Source: Castanea sativa (taxonomy: Eukaryota > Streptophyta > Magnoliopsida > Fagales > Fagaceae). Taken from it: a DNA stretch of 64,000 nucleotides. The stretch's first letter is position 1. Each line of letters begins with the position of its first letter. The stretch lies in assembly GCF_040712315.1 (NCBI RefSeq), contig NC_134019.1, positions 34,753,873-34,817,872 of the forward strand, given 5' to 3'. A model generated the notes under the pieces. The model made no database searches, had not been told where the DNA came from, and saw only the letters and a program-made list of their open reading frames with translations. A program made the translations under genes and the position numbers. Positions 44,374 to 56,347 of this stretch are shown here, in pieces.

Positions 44374-47365
44374 ATGGTGCTCTTCAAGGACTTCTCTTCA
44401 TCCGGCAAGAAGTATCTCGTTGTTACTAAAGAATCGAATGACACTAAGGAAGTAGACATATCAATGCTCGTTGAAAGGCCGATTATTGGTCGATTTGCGA
44501 AAAGGTGGCCTGAACTTAAAGACTCAAGAGACATTGTGGAGTGGACCTATGATGCCTCTCGAAATTCTAATTCCCCCTCTAGAGCGTGGTCTTTGCATAG
44601 CTCTCTTCACAAGAACACTGCAGAGTCTCGTTATCTAATGACTCTTAGCCGTCGTATAATTTCAGGCGGAACACGTTGGGGCACTCTTTTCAAGATCAAT
44701 GGAGAGTGGAGTTACATACCTCTATATTGGGAATGGCTCGAAGATGTTCTTTTTAGAAGCAAGAAGACTCTTGACAAGGCCCATATTTATGACGCAATTT
44801 CAACATCTCTGTACACATATGATCGAAATGCTGATGTAATGCGAGCATTTTGCGAAGGATGGTGTCCACAAACCAACACCCTCCACACATCACTTGGTGA
44901 GATGTCTATCTCACTTTGGGATTTGTATCGACTTGGCGGGCTTTCTATCTTTGGTCGTCTTTACGATGAAGCCATCCCTTGCTGCGAGGAATTGACAGGA
45001 AGTGACGAGGTAGAGAGGTTCATCCCAAAGAGTTGTGAGCACCTATTCGCGACCTTTCATCTTCTTAATTCTAAAAAGGAAGGAGAAGACCCGCGTGTTT
45101 CGGCGAGCGATTGGGTTAACTTTTGGTGTAGATATGGAATGAAATATTCAAAACCACCAAGTCGAAGGACAAAGAGGTTAAGTCGTGCAATCAAGACTCA
45201 CAATCCTGATGGTTCGCTTAATAAAATTCAGGGTTGGTCCAAATGTGGGAAAAAGCCTTTTATTGAACTCAAGATTGAGGATGGGCTATGGGAAAAGACC
45301 TACTTAGCTGCATTACTTTCTTGTTGGCTTTGCACCTTTGTTTTGCCAAGTGAAGATCCCAATACAATTCGCCCTGGAACCTTCAAGATTGCAAGCTTCA
45401 TGGCAACAGGTCGCCCCTTTTTTCTAGCAATACCAGTTCTAGTTAGTCTCTACCGAGGACTAAACAAGATTGCTCATTCTTCTCCAATGATTAGTCGTTT
45501 GGGTGCCTGCTTCCCTGTTCATTATATTTATGGCTGGCTAGGTCTTTATTTTAGGACTCATTATGAGATTGATGTCTTAGGACCCAAGATGGTTGTATAT
45601 TCTAGGGAAGGAGGGGCCAAACACTTTGATGAACACGAAGCAAGGAAGTTGATACAAGGTACTTCTATGCAATGGGACGCAAATTTGTATGTCAGGAATA
45701 GGGAGGAGACTTTTCTTGATGATGGAGGACTTTCTTGTAATTCATCGTCATATTTTATAAGTATCCATTCTTCTTACTTGTCTATGCGTCAAGAGGGTCA
45801 TCTCATAGTGGAACCTTATAGTCCTTTTCGGTTTAGCCGTCAATTTGGACTTTGCCAAGACATTCCAGGTACCATTAAAGAGGACATTTGTCAAGGAACT
45901 TTGGATAAAATTGTGGAGTTTTGGAGATTATGTACTCTCTATAAGACTGGTTGCAAAGCATTCTTTCCAGTGCCTCCTACCCCAGCTAATTTCAAACTTC
46001 ATACTACAAGTGGCTACAAAAAGTGGTGGAATCATATTCATGGGAAGTATCTTGATGATGGTGTAAATATTTTGATTGCAAGTGCACATCCTCCTCCTTC
46101 CAAGAGTAAGGTAGTTCAGCCTATCAATGTCAAGAGCAACCATAATAAGGATATTCGATTACCCAAAGTTCATGGGGCAAACACCACCTCAACACCTGTG
46201 AACCACCATATTCAGCCCAAGGAGTCTCAAGGTGTCACAACTAAATTGAAGAAGCCTCCTCCAAGGGCCCCATCTGTTGAAAGATCCTTAGAAGTGCATG
46301 ATGCATTTGAAGGAGGAGCAAATCCAGTCCTTGAAGAAATGAGTGATGATAATGATAGTGATCATCATTGGAATCGGACTAAAAAGCCCAAATTGACAAT
46401 ACCTATCAACCCAAATTCCCTTAGAGGCATCACAAGTGCTTCTGAAAACCTTAAGGGTGCAAAGGATCAGGTTTTTTTTTTTTTTTAGAAGAAACTTTCC
46501 TTTTGTTTATGCAAAGTATATCTTACATGAACAATGTGTATTTGATTGCAGTCTGGTCAACAAGTTTTGAACATGGAGGTTGACAATGAGGCGGCTTTTG
46601 AGAATAATTCCCACCCACAATCTCTTGCTACATCACCAAGAAACAAAGTTCAGGTATTCATGATTAGTCTTTGACTCTTCTTCTTGCTTCTTTTTTTTTT
46701 TTTTTTTTTTTTTTTAAGTTACTCCTTATGAACTATGTATTATTATTATTATTATTTTTTCAGTCCGATCAACGAACCTTGCCACTGGACATTGATAATG
46801 ATGTGGCCTCAAATGATAGTGAAAGTTCAATTTCCGGTCCACGGTCATCTACTGCATTGCCAAGGAGCATAGAAGAGGTGGCTAATACTGATTCTAGTAA
46901 GAATGTTACAAGATCTCCTCAAAGAACTAAGTCTTGTGCTCCTGAGGGAATGAATATAATCCTAATGATGAAATTTTGAAGCGCCGCATTGATCTTGCAT
47001 TGAATCTTTGGAAAAGTCTTCAACAAAAGATTGTTAGAACTCCATTTAACAAAACATATTTACTCCTTGATGGGGCTAACAAGATTTTTGAGGCCATAAC
47101 AACCAATCAAGCTATTGATCCTTCACCATTAGAAACATTGGTTGCAGAATATTTCGATAAGGCCAATACTTTTACGTCTCTACAATCTTCCTTTTCCTCA
47201 TGTATGACGCCCGAGCAGCGTGACAAAAAGTTGACAGAATATAAAGTTCAACTTGATGATCAGCTAAAGGTAGAGGGTGAATTATTAGCACATGGTGAGG
47301 CACTTAAGGATGGATTAGTGAACACCGATTCTAAAATAGCCGAGCTTCAAGAAGAACTGAAATGA
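44374..47365 (+). CDS. Plant mobile domain (PMD, aminotransferase-like) protein gene, three exons, C-terminal frameshift
   Basis: PMD proteins are known both in plant transposons and as host proteins (the MAIN/MAIL family in Arabidopsis); the biochemical function is not established. Exon 1 (44374-46470) is fully open for 699 codons. CEGWCPQTNTLHTSLGEMSI (about residues 160-179) with LYRLGGLSIFGR, and TYLAALLSCWLCTFVLPSED with PVLVSLYRG (about 309-361), match the PMD pattern. A basic, Pro/Ser-rich tail follows. GT-AG introns are at 46471-46551 and 46654-46763; both exon junctions are phase 0. Exon 2 is 46552-46653 and exon 3 starts at 46764. Near 46950 a one-base shift is needed to enter the next frame (DLALNLWKSLQQKI, then a Glu/Lys-rich coil to the stop at 47365); further coil-like sequence to about 47580 needs another shift. 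A T-rich intron acceptor at about 44359 precedes the ATG. The gene is antisense to gag-pol. Confidence 0.75.
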
Positions 47366-47581
47366 TTATTCACCCACAAGCAAGAACTTGAAGCTTCCGC
47401 CCTCGAAAATGATGAAAAGCTGTCAAGCCAGAAAGTAATTGTTTCAAACATTCAATAAGAGATTTCTTCTGTAGAGACTTCTCATACTTTAAGCAATGCA
47501 GACACTGAATCCTTGGAATTGTTAGAACAAGAATTAAGGACCGCCCGTGATGAATTAGAGAATTACAATTGGAAATATTGA
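47366..47581 (+). pseudogene. Out-of-frame coiled-coil tail of the PMD gene
   Basis: In another frame the sequence reads HKQELEASALENDEKLSSQK, then a stop near 47456, then LEQELRTARDELENYNWKY with a stop at about 47580. The composition continues the coiled coil of the upstream exon, so I read it as the decayed C-terminus of the same protein. Confidence 0.45.
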
Positions 47582-47744
47582 CTTGTAATAGATAATCATT
47601 ATAACCATCTTCTTCTTTTCTTTTTTTCTTCTTCTCTTTTTTTTTTTTTTTTTTTTTTGTGAACAATAAAGGAATTCCATCATGTCAATTTTTTTTTAAT
47701 GGATTGTTTATTTCTCTAGCTCTTGCTTCAATGATTGTTAAAAT

Positions 47745-48166
47745 TTTTTTTTTTTTTTTTTGACATGTGACTGAACTTAGCATAGAATACCAAGTTGCCT
47801 ACGTACCCCTTGAGGGGGATCAAGTCATTACGTAGTTCAAGGAGGTTTTTTTTTTTTTGGACATGTGACTGAACTTAGCATAGAATGCCAAGCTGCCTAC
47901 GTACCCCTTGAGGGGGATCAAGTCATTACGTAGTTCAAGGAGGTTTTTTTTTTTTTTTTTTGGACATGTGACTAAACTTAGCATAGAATGCCAAGCTGCC
48001 TACGTACCCCTTGAGGGGGATCAAGTCATTACGTAGTTCAAGGAGGTTTTTTTTTTTTTTTTTTGGACATGTGACTGAACTTAGCATAGAATGCCAAGTT
48101 GCCTACGTACCCGTTGAGGGGGATCAAGTCATTACGTAGTTCAAGGAGGTTTTTTTTTTTTTTGGG
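47745..48166. repeat. About 100-bp tandem repeat with poly-T linkers, four units
   Basis: Units starting GACATGTGACTGAACTTAGC begin at 47762, 47860, 47963 and 48066 (periods 98, 103, 103). Each contains GCCTACGTACCCCTTGAGGG and CATTACGTAGTTCAAGGAGG followed by 12-20 T. The TACGTA core with flanking CTACGTA...TACGTAG gives each unit internal dyad symmetry. The array lies between the 3' ends of the convergent pol and PMD genes. Confidence 0.9.
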
Positions 48167-48257
48167 TGAACACTTTCAAGAGTAATGGAAAAACATCATG
48201 TACCCTTTGAGTGTTGAGGTAGGCAGTTTAGGCTCCTACCAAGGAGTGCTTCAATCT

Positions 48258-51200
48258 TTAGGCATAATAACGTTTTAAGAATTTGCCGTTGATAGGACCA
48301 ATTCTTAAACCATCTTCAGCAACCAACTTGTATGCTCCATTTGTATAGGCTTCTTGAACAACATACGGTCCATCCCATTTTGAAACAAACTTGTTCTTAG
48401 TGCGATGGGTGATAATGATGGGTCTTCGTACAGCAAGAACCAAATCTCCAACTTGAAAAGATCGAGGACGAACTTTTTTGTTGAAAGTCCTAGAAATGCG
48501 AGCTTGATAACACTCAAGGCGTTGTTGTGCCTCCAATCTTTTTTCATCCAATGCTTCTAATTCTTCAAGTCGTAGACGAACATTGTCTTCATTAGAAAGA
48601 CCTTCTTGAATGGCAATCCTTAATGAAGGAATTTGGCGTTCAAGTGGTAGAATAGCTTCTACCCCATAAACAAGAGAATAGGGCGTGGCTTGGGTAGGTG
48701 TTCGATATGTTGTACGATACGCCCATAAGGCTTCCTCAACTCTTTCATGCCAATCTCTTTTTGACTTCCCTACAACTTTCTTGAGCAAATTGCATAGAGT
48801 CTTGTTAAAGGCTTCTGCAAGACCATTGGCTGGAGCATTATACATGGAGGAATTATGCTACTTAAAACCAAAGTCATTGCAAAGTTTGTCCATCAACTTG
48901 TTGTAGAATTCCTTCCCATTATCAGTGATGATGTAACGGGGTACACCATACCTAAAGATGATATTTCTTTTGATGAAGTTCACAACAGTTTCCTTCTTCA
49001 CTTCACGAAATACAGTAGCCTCAGCCCACTTTGAGAAATAATCTGTCGCAGCTAGGATATATGAATGTCCATCAGAAGATTTTGGCGTCAATGGCCCAAC
49101 CACATCTAATCCCCAAGCATCAAATGGCCATGAAGCTACAGTAGGATGTAGGGGTTCTGGAGGTTGATGAATGAAGTTTGCATAGAATTGACATGCTGAG
49201 CATCTTTTTGCATATTCCATGCAATCCTTGACCATAGTGGGCCAGTAATAACCCATCTGCTTAATTTGAAAATGAAGTTTAGGACCTGACTGGTGAGCAC
49301 CACAAATCCCTGAATGAGCTTCTTCAAGTGCCTTGGCAGCTTCCTCATCATCCAAACAACGAAGGAGAAGACCATCAAAAGGATGGCGATATAAAGTATT
49401 CTTGTAATAAACAAAACGTGGAGCTCGTCGCCGAATTTCAGTTCTATGTCGAGGGTCATTGGGCAATTTTCCATGTTCTATATAATCAATGATAGGTTGC
49501 CGCCAATCTTCTCTTTCTATGTCAAAAACTGAAATTGCGTTTACTTCTTCTTCTATCTCATCCTCATCAAAGTTTGGAGGTATTACCCATGTTTGGCATA
49601 TTGGAATCTTTATTTCGGGATCTTGTAAGGTAAGAGCCGTTGCTAATTTTGCCAAGGCATCAGCTTGTTTATTCTCATTTCTTGGGACATGTGTAATACT
49701 AACGTGATCAAACCATCCCAAAAGCCTCTTGGCGTATTTGCAATATGGAATCAATTCTGGCTTTTTCACGTCATAGTGCAGAAGCACTTGATTTATGATT
49801 AACTTTGAATCACCAAAGACTTCCAAACGAGTTGTTTTTGCATCCATTGCCATTTCAAGACCTAGGATTAGTGCTTGATATTCAGCAACATTGTTTGAAC
49901 AACATTCTATAAGAGTAAATGCATATGGGAGTATATCCCCTTCTGGAGTTACAAACACTACTCCAGCACCGGCACCACAACGTTGAGCAGCTCCATCAAA
50001 GAACATCCTCCATGGCTGTGAAATTTCAACGAGCATTACTTCTTCATCAAGAAGGTCATCAGACATCTCCCAATCATCAGGAATAGGATGGTCAACAAGG
50101 AAATCGGCCAAAGCTTTTCCTTTCACTGCTTTTTGTTGGACATATATTATCTCGAACTCTTGGAGTAAGAGAGCCCATTTTGCTAGCCTTCCCAAGAGAA
50201 CTGGCTTAGTCATAATGTATTTAATGGGATCTACCCGTGAGATGAGCCGTATTGAATGGGCATGCAAGTAATGTCTTAGCTTTTGAATGGCAAACATCAA
50301 AGCTAAACATGTCTTTTCAATTGGTGAATAATTGAATTCAGCACCATGCAAGATTCTACTCAAGTAATAGAGAGCGTTCTCCTTTCCTTCTTCATTTTCT
50401 TGAGCCAGAAGCACTCCTAATGATCTTTCTTGTGCTGCTATGTAAAGAATAAGTGGCCACCCCTGTATGGGTGCTCGTAGAACAGGGGGATTTAGCAAGT
50501 ATGTTTTGATGCTTTCGAAAGCATTTCTACATGCTTGATCCCACTTGAATGGGACATCTTTCTTCATAAGGCGACTGAAAGGTTGACAGCGTCCTGCCAA
50601 GTTGGATATAAACCTTCTGATGTAAGCAAGCTTTCCTTGAAGACTTTTGAGCTCGTGAATATTTCGAGGTTCTGGCATTTTTTGAATAGCATCAATCTTC
50701 GATCTATCAATTTCAATTCCTCGGTGTCGAACTATGAATCCTAGGAATTTTGCTGATGTAACTCCAAATGCACACTTCATGGGGTTCATTTTAAGTTGGT
50801 ACCTACGAAGTCGCTCAAAGACTTGACGAAGGTCTTGCAGATGCTCAATTCTTTTCTTCGACTTCACAACCAGATCATCAACATAGCACTCTACATTCAT
50901 GTGAAGTAGGTCATCAAATATTCTTTGCATCGCCCTTTGATAAGTGGCGCCTGCATTCTTTAATCCGAAAGGCATAACTTTATAGCAGTATATTCCTTTT
51001 GGAGTACGAAAAGCAGTGAGCTCTTCATCTTTTGGAGCCATGCGAATTTGATTGTAACCAGAGAACCCATCCATAAATGAAAGAGCTTCATGACCTACTG
51101 TAGCATCAACCATAATTTCTGTTAAAGGAAGAGGAAATTTGTCTTTTGGACATGCCCTGTTAAGGTCACGAAAGTCGACACAAACATGAATTTGCCCATT

Positions 51201-52394
51201 CTTCTTTCTTACAAGGACAATGTTTGATACCCATGTGGGATACTTGACTTCACGAATAAAGCCAGCTTCAATAAGCTTGTTGACCTCTCCTTCAATCTGG
51301 GAGATTAACTCAGGCCGGAACCTACGTTGTGCTTGCTTCGTTGGTCGCACCCCATGCCTTACTGATAAATGGTGAACAGCGACCTTTGGATCTAGGCCTG
51401 GCACTTCTTTGTATGTCCAAGCAAAAGCATCTCTATATTCTTTGAGGAGTTTAACATAAGCATCTTCTTCCTCTAGGGAAAAATTTGCATTTAAAAAGAC
51501 TGGTCTATGGTCTTCAGTAGCGCCAATGTTAACTTCCTTCAATTCATCAACTGTAGCCTGCACGCCTTCTTCAAATGTAGGTGGAGCATCTTCAGCATCG
51601 TCTTCAATAGGGGACTCCACCTTTGTGACTTCAGTGATTGTTATATGATTTACTGAAACGGCAACCTCGTCTTCCACCTTTTGTTTTGTGGACACCATTG
51701 TACGTTTTTTTGCAGTCAAGGTTTCTCCAGTATTTACTTCCCAAATACTTCTACGCTTCATGCGAGATGGAATGGAGCTGCGAACCTCATTTGAATCTTG
51801 ATCCATAAGGAGTGTCTCGTCAACATCTCTGTGAAGGAAATTTGACATCTTATTTTGCTTTTGTCTTAACTTCTCATCCTTTGAGAGTTGAGAAGAAGTA
51901 GCATAACTAAGTCTTGTAAGAGCGGAACTTCGAGTGCCATTTTAGGAAGAATTTGAACGACTGAGTCTTATAAGAACAAAGCTTCGAGTGCCGTTAACAA
52001 AGTTATCATCTTCTTGTGTCCCCAACCTGTCGAAGACTGAGATAGGGGGAGTGGGTTGGCCAATGCGATCAAAAACAGATGGTTTCTTTGATGGCTTTGA
52101 AAATTGTTCTTCTTCTTTATCATCTGCCGTAATCACCAAAACACTAACTTTCCAAATGGGGATATGGATGGGGGTTGGTGGAGTATATCCAATTCCGACC
52201 TTAGAACTTGTTGCCCCAACACCTTGGGCTTTCGATGTCTTTTGTCCTTTTCCAGAGGCTTCAGGGATGAGCTTACCCAAACCAGTTGGCTTCTCATGGT
52301 TATAACCAGCCTTAGCCATGAGTCTATACGCGTTAGGGTCAAAACCCTCTTCTGTTCTTTTAGTGGGCAAAGTCCCATGCTCAATAATCGGCCC
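48258..52394 (-). pseudogene. pol: Tat gypsy pol (RT, RNase H, archaeal-type RNase H, integrase), in-frame stops
   Basis: This is the same reading frame as gag-protease, read from 52394 down to 48258, with stops at 51942 (TAA) and 48858 (TAG). The first part has a G-patch-like stretch (DPNAYRLMAKAGY...GLGK). Reverse transcriptase shows VCVDFRDLNRACPKD, FMDGFSGYNQI and YVDDLVVKS (about 50880); RNase H follows. The second, archaeal-type RNase H is WRMFFDGAAQRCGAGAGVVF with NVAEYQALILGL (about 49850-50010). Integrase has an HHCC zinc domain (HSGICGAHQSG to CSACQ), then WGLDVVGP, ITDNGKEF and, after the stop at 48858, NGLAEAFNKTL, so all three acidic residues are present. A ~60-bp local duplication (NGTRS...LS repeated) flanks the 51942 stop. 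The C-terminus ends at 48258 after GPYVVQEAYTNGAYKL. Confidence 0.9.
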
Positions 52395-55300
52395 TTAGGA
52401 TGGTCTTGTAAACCCTTTCAATGGTTGACTTGAGGATTTTGGTTTTATGATTTTGGTAACTGGCAAGTTTAATCCTTGCAAATCCTTTGATATTGACTCC
52501 TCATCTCCTGAAAATGGGGATTGGCCTTCTTTTCTTTTGGCGACTGGAACATAGTGTAGCACAGGGGCTACTCTAGTTACTTCTGGAGTATGATGCTTCC
52601 TATCTTCTATAAAAGTCTCGGTTTGCTTGGTTTCCTTCTCCTCAATTGGAGAATTAATCCTTGAAGCTTTGGAGTGGGGCTTTTCTTCTTTGCTAGGTAG
52701 TGAAGCCACAACTTGGGTTTCTTCCATCTTATCATCTTCCAAGTAAAATTTTGCATCAGCAAAGTGTGACTCAGCTACAGTAAAATGCTTGTCATCAGCC
52801 ACTATCTTCTTGACTTGTCCATCTTGGAAATATTTAAGGCATTGGTAATATGTAGATGGCACAACACCATACTCATGCAACCATGGTCTTCCAATAAGCA
52901 TCTTATAAGTGGTCTTGGCATCGATGATGTGAAAGAGTGCGCTTGATTCCATTTCACCAATGAGCATTTGAAGTCTAATCTTCCCAATAGCTCTTTGTCC
53001 ACCCTGATTAAAGCCTTGAATCATTAACTTACTGGGAAGTAGTTCATCTAAGGAGATTCCTAATTCTTTCAATATTTTGAGTGGGAGAATATTGACTGTA
53101 GACCCACCATCGATAAGGATACGATTAACTCGTTGTTCTCGAATGTATCCAATTACAAACAAGGGGCGATTGTGAATCCTGGGGCCCAATAAACGATCAT
53201 CATCAGTGAAAATGATTGAAGACCAGCATGCCCTGTACACGATAGCTCGTTCTGTCTCCTCCTCGCAATCTGATTCTTCCTCATCACTTATTTGATAGCA
53301 TGTGAGAGATGAAAAGACATAATCTTGAAAATGCCGGGGGATGAATTCTTGTAAAGTAACTGGTTGTCGTGGGCTTTGCACGGATTTACCTTCAAGAGAT
53401 AGTACTGCTACTTCAGTTCTAGGCTTCATCACCTTCGTTGGCCTTTTTACTGCACAAGGTGTCTTTGGATTCTCCTTTGCATGTACATTGTATTTTTCTT
53501 TATGATTCTTTCGTCGAGTCACAAGGGTCCATCCTTCTTCATCTGTAACTGAAGGTTCATCTTTATAAGCATGTTCATCCCTATGAGGGTCGTCATCAGA
53601 TATCTCAAGAATTGGTATTGGGGGGAAAGGTACCTTTACCTCAATGGGCTCAAATGAACCAAATTGAATGGTAAGAAAAGTAGAAGTGGTTGTTGAGGCC
53701 ACCATGGCAAGATTAGAAGTCACAACTTCATCATCAAATGTGATCTTTCCTTGGTAGGCTAGCTCCATAATTTTATCTTTCAACACAAAACATCGTTCTA
53801 TAGGGTGGCCTATGAGGCGATGATACTTGCAATACTTAGGGTCATTTGTTTGGTCAGCTTCTTCAGGATGCTTCATCTCTGGTAGCTCAATCAACTTCAA
53901 CTCAAGTAAATGATCCAACATATTGGAGATATCAGAATCAGGGAATGGATATTGTTTTTCTTGCATCTCTTGTAATGTTGGTCTTCTTCTTCCTTTATCT
54001 TGAGTGAGAGTAGGCATTTGTTCTTTCATCTTGGGCTTAATCGGAACTTTGAGAGGAGCAGTAGTTACAATCAAAGACTGCTTGTTTTCCGGTTTAGGAG
54101 GGAATTTGCCCCCTTTGCGAGTATCTTGTCTTTCTCTCCCCTTACGGGGTTCTTGAACAGGGGGACCTTGGTGGCCATTGGAGGAAATACTAAGCTCTAT
54201 GTCATGAGCACGTGTTGCTAATTCTTCAAATGTTTTAGGCTTTATTCCTTGAAGAATATAGCTTATAGCCCAATTCATTCCTTGAATGCACATCTCAATT
54301 GCAGACGCCTCTGATAATTGATCCTTGCAGTTGAGACTAAGATTCCTCCACCGCTGAATGTAATCAATGACAGGCTCTTCTTTCCATTGCTTTGAATTGG
54401 TGAGTTCTATCATGCTAACAGTACGTCGAGTACTATAGAAACGGTTTAGGAATTCTCGCTCCATTTGATTCCAACTATCAATGGAGCCAGGTGCTAGATC
54501 GGTATACCAATTAAATGCATTTCCCTTCAAAGAGCGAACAAATTTCTTGACCATGAGATCCCCATAAGTTCCAGCATTATTACAAGTTTCCACAAAATGG
54601 GCTACATGTTGCCTTGGATTGCCTTTACCCTCAAATTGTTGGAACTTTAGTGGCTGATAGTTTTGAGGCATCCTCAAGAGATCTATCCTTTGAGTGTATG
54701 GTTTAGCATAGGCAATGGATGCTTGACTTCCGCCCCCAACTTGATCTTTGATAGCTTCCTTGATTAACTCCTTGAGCTGGTTAGGAGAGATAGACCCATC
54801 TGTAGAGAAATTGAGATCCTTTGTTGAACTCTCGGGTTTGTCATTATGGGTTTGGTTTGGCCTAGAGCTTTCATCTTCGCGATTCAGTCCAGATGTATTC
54901 CCCATCTTATCCATTAGGAGAGTTATTTGCGCGTCTCTCAATGCTTCCCTTTCTTTCATAGACTTCATTAATTCTTCTAAAGTCTGAGCTATAGTCGAGA
55001 CTTGTTCCTCCAAAGATGTTGTGTTAGTCATCATGACTGGCATGGCAGATGAACTAACAGAGCGAGGAGAATCCATAAGCTTGGAAGTAGGGATATCTTC
55101 TGAAAAGGAGAACTCAGAGCCGTCAGGTGATTTGTTCTCTTCTTCAGCTATTGGAACTTCTTGGATTGATTCTAAAGTTTGAGACAAAGCTGGCTGAGAC
55201 AACATTTCTTTGACAAGACCAGCTACATCTTTGCTTGCCCTTTGCGTAGACGAAGCTGTTCGCGACTTCTGAGCTTTAGGAGCGTTGGAAACAAGTGAGG

Positions 55301-55475
55301 GCCGAGATATGGGTGTTGTTTGAGCATAAACCTCTGCAAGAGCCTTTGTTCTTCCCCTTGTCATAGGTCCAGCATAGGAAGTGTCAAAACTTGATGAAGA
55401 GTTTGAATCCATTATAGGATCAAGTTCACTTGTTCCAAAAAGAGGGTTGTTGATTTGAATATTCTTTGAAGCCAT
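52395..55475 (-). CDS. gag: Tat gypsy gag-protease ORF
   Basis: 1026 codons on the minus strand from ATG 55475 (MASKNIQINN), only about 55 bp after the primer site. An N-terminal Ser/Thr-rich low-complexity region with a short coil (SLEEQVSTIAQTLEELMKSM) is followed by a retrotransposon gag domain (about residues 275-410: FQQFEGKGNPRQHVAHFVET, FNWYTDL, MEREFLNRFYS, DYIQRWRNLSL). A CX2HX4HX4C finger (CKYHRLIGHPIERC) is near residue 545 and an aspartic protease (RILIDGGSTVNILP; then YKMLIGRPWLH) near residues 780-890. The stop TAA at 52395 separates it from pol in the same frame. A stop between gag-protease and pol is common in this lineage, so it may be a genuine gag-protease terminus or a CAA/GAA mutation. 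Otherwise intact. Confidence 0.9.
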   Translation of the reverse strand: MASKNIQINNPLFGTSELDPIMDSNSSSSFDTSYAGPMTRGRTKALAEVYAQTTPISRPSLVSNAPKAQKSRTASSTQRASKDVAGLVKEMLSQPALSQTLESIQEVPIAEEENKSPDGSEFSFSEDIPTSKLMDSPRSVSSSAMPVMMTNTTSLEEQVSTIAQTLEELMKSMKEREALRDAQITLLMDKMGNTSGLNREDESSRPNQTHNDKPESSTKDLNFSTDGSISPNQLKELIKEAIKDQVGGGSQASIAYAKPYTQRIDLLRMPQNYQPLKFQQFEGKGNPRQHVAHFVETCNNAGTYGDLMVKKFVRSLKGNAFNWYTDLAPGSIDSWNQMEREFLNRFYSTRRTVSMIELTNSKQWKEEPVIDYIQRWRNLSLNCKDQLSEASAIEMCIQGMNWAISYILQGIKPKTFEELATRAHDIELSISSNGHQGPPVQEPRKGRERQDTRKGGKFPPKPENKQSLIVTTAPLKVPIKPKMKEQMPTLTQDKGRRRPTLQEMQEKQYPFPDSDISNMLDHLLELKLIELPEMKHPEEADQTNDPKYCKYHRLIGHPIERCFVLKDKIMELAYQGKITFDDEVVTSNLAMVASTTTSTFLTIQFGSFEPIEVKVPFPPIPILEISDDDPHRDEHAYKDEPSVTDEEGWTLVTRRKNHKEKYNVHAKENPKTPCAVKRPTKVMKPRTEVAVLSLEGKSVQSPRQPVTLQEFIPRHFQDYVFSSLTCYQISDEEESDCEEETERAIVYRACWSSIIFTDDDRLLGPRIHNRPLFVIGYIREQRVNRILIDGGSTVNILPLKILKELGISLDELLPSKLMIQGFNQGGQRAIGKIRLQMLIGEMESSALFHIIDAKTTYKMLIGRPWLHEYGVVPSTYYQCLKYFQDGQVKKIVADDKHFTVAESHFADAKFYLEDDKMEETQVVASLPSKEEKPHSKASRINSPIEEKETKQTETFIEDRKHHTPEVTRVAPVLHYVPVAKRKEGQSPFSGDEESISKDLQGLNLPVTKIIKPKSSSQPLKGFTRPS

Positions 55476-55528
55476 AGGACTTCAAATGATATGACAAATT
55501 GATGAAGAAGAGATGAGAGGCAGAGATT

Positions 55529-55546
55529 GTCCCACTGGGCGTGCCA
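55529..55546 (-). other. Primer-binding site of the Tat gypsy element
   Basis: TGGCACGCCCAGTGGGAC on the minus strand, starting six bases inside the 5' LTR end. The TGG start fits pairing to a tRNA CCA end; I do not assign the tRNA. Confidence 0.7.
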
Positions 55547-55552
55547 AAAATT

Positions 55553-56347
55553 TGTAAACACAAATTTCTCAATTGAAGAAAAATCAAACAAATTGAAAAA
55601 AATGAGTTCTACAAATATATTTTTTATATTAATCAAGTAATGAGTTCAATCTCAGTTTTGACTAATGCTCCTCTGATTCTATCTTCTTTATGGTCTTGAC
55701 TCAAACGTGAAACTTTCTTCAATTTGGTTGAAAGATGGATCAAATGGTCTTCACAACGAATCTCTGGCTTTAAGCTTGTTAGAGATTTGTTGTCCTTCAA
55801 GTTCTTCAAGCCCTTCGAATGTTCTTCAAGTTCTTCAAATGTTCTTCAAGTTCTTCAAAGATGCTTCAAGTTCTTCAAAGATTCTTGAGACAGAATTTCT
55901 CCAAAGCTTGGGCCTCTTGAAAACTTTTTTTTTTAAAATGAGAGGGGATGTCCTCTATTTATAGTGATTTTAGAGGATAAGCTCCAATTTGAGTTGATAT
56001 GCTTGAAAGTATGTAGTAGACTTTTGATTGGCCCAAATTCTTCTTAGAGATAATTATCTCTATTTATCTATATCATATTTTGATAAAGATAATAATTAAC
56101 AAAGATAAATCATTATCTCTGTTTAGTTTATTTTAATAAAGATAATTATCCATAAATTTTGAATAGGAAGTTTATCTTTATCTTGTGGGCCAGATGACAT
56201 GTGGCAAATTTTGATATGCCAGTGTGATGTCAATTTGGATGACACATGTCATTATCTGATTTAATTAATTTAATGACATTAATTTGGAATTTGCCACTAA
56301 ATTTTAATGTGGCATTTTATAATTGGCTTAAAATTTTGCCTCTTACA
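55553..56347 (-). repeat. 5' LTR of the Tat gypsy element
   Basis: 795 bp. On the minus strand CTATAAATAGAG (55953-55964) is a good TATA box, so transcription would start near 55925 and run leftwards. The CTTCAAGTTCTTCAA microrepeats (about 55797-55885) would then lie in the transcribed R/U5 part. The other LTR has a variant at the same TATA-adjacent position. Confidence 0.95.

Noticed and set aside
46471..46488. Reading the PMD ORF straight to the TAG at 46486
   Set aside because: The last codons are a poly-T run directly after CAG|GT; a GT-AG intron gives a phase-0 continuation into exon 2, which is more plausible.
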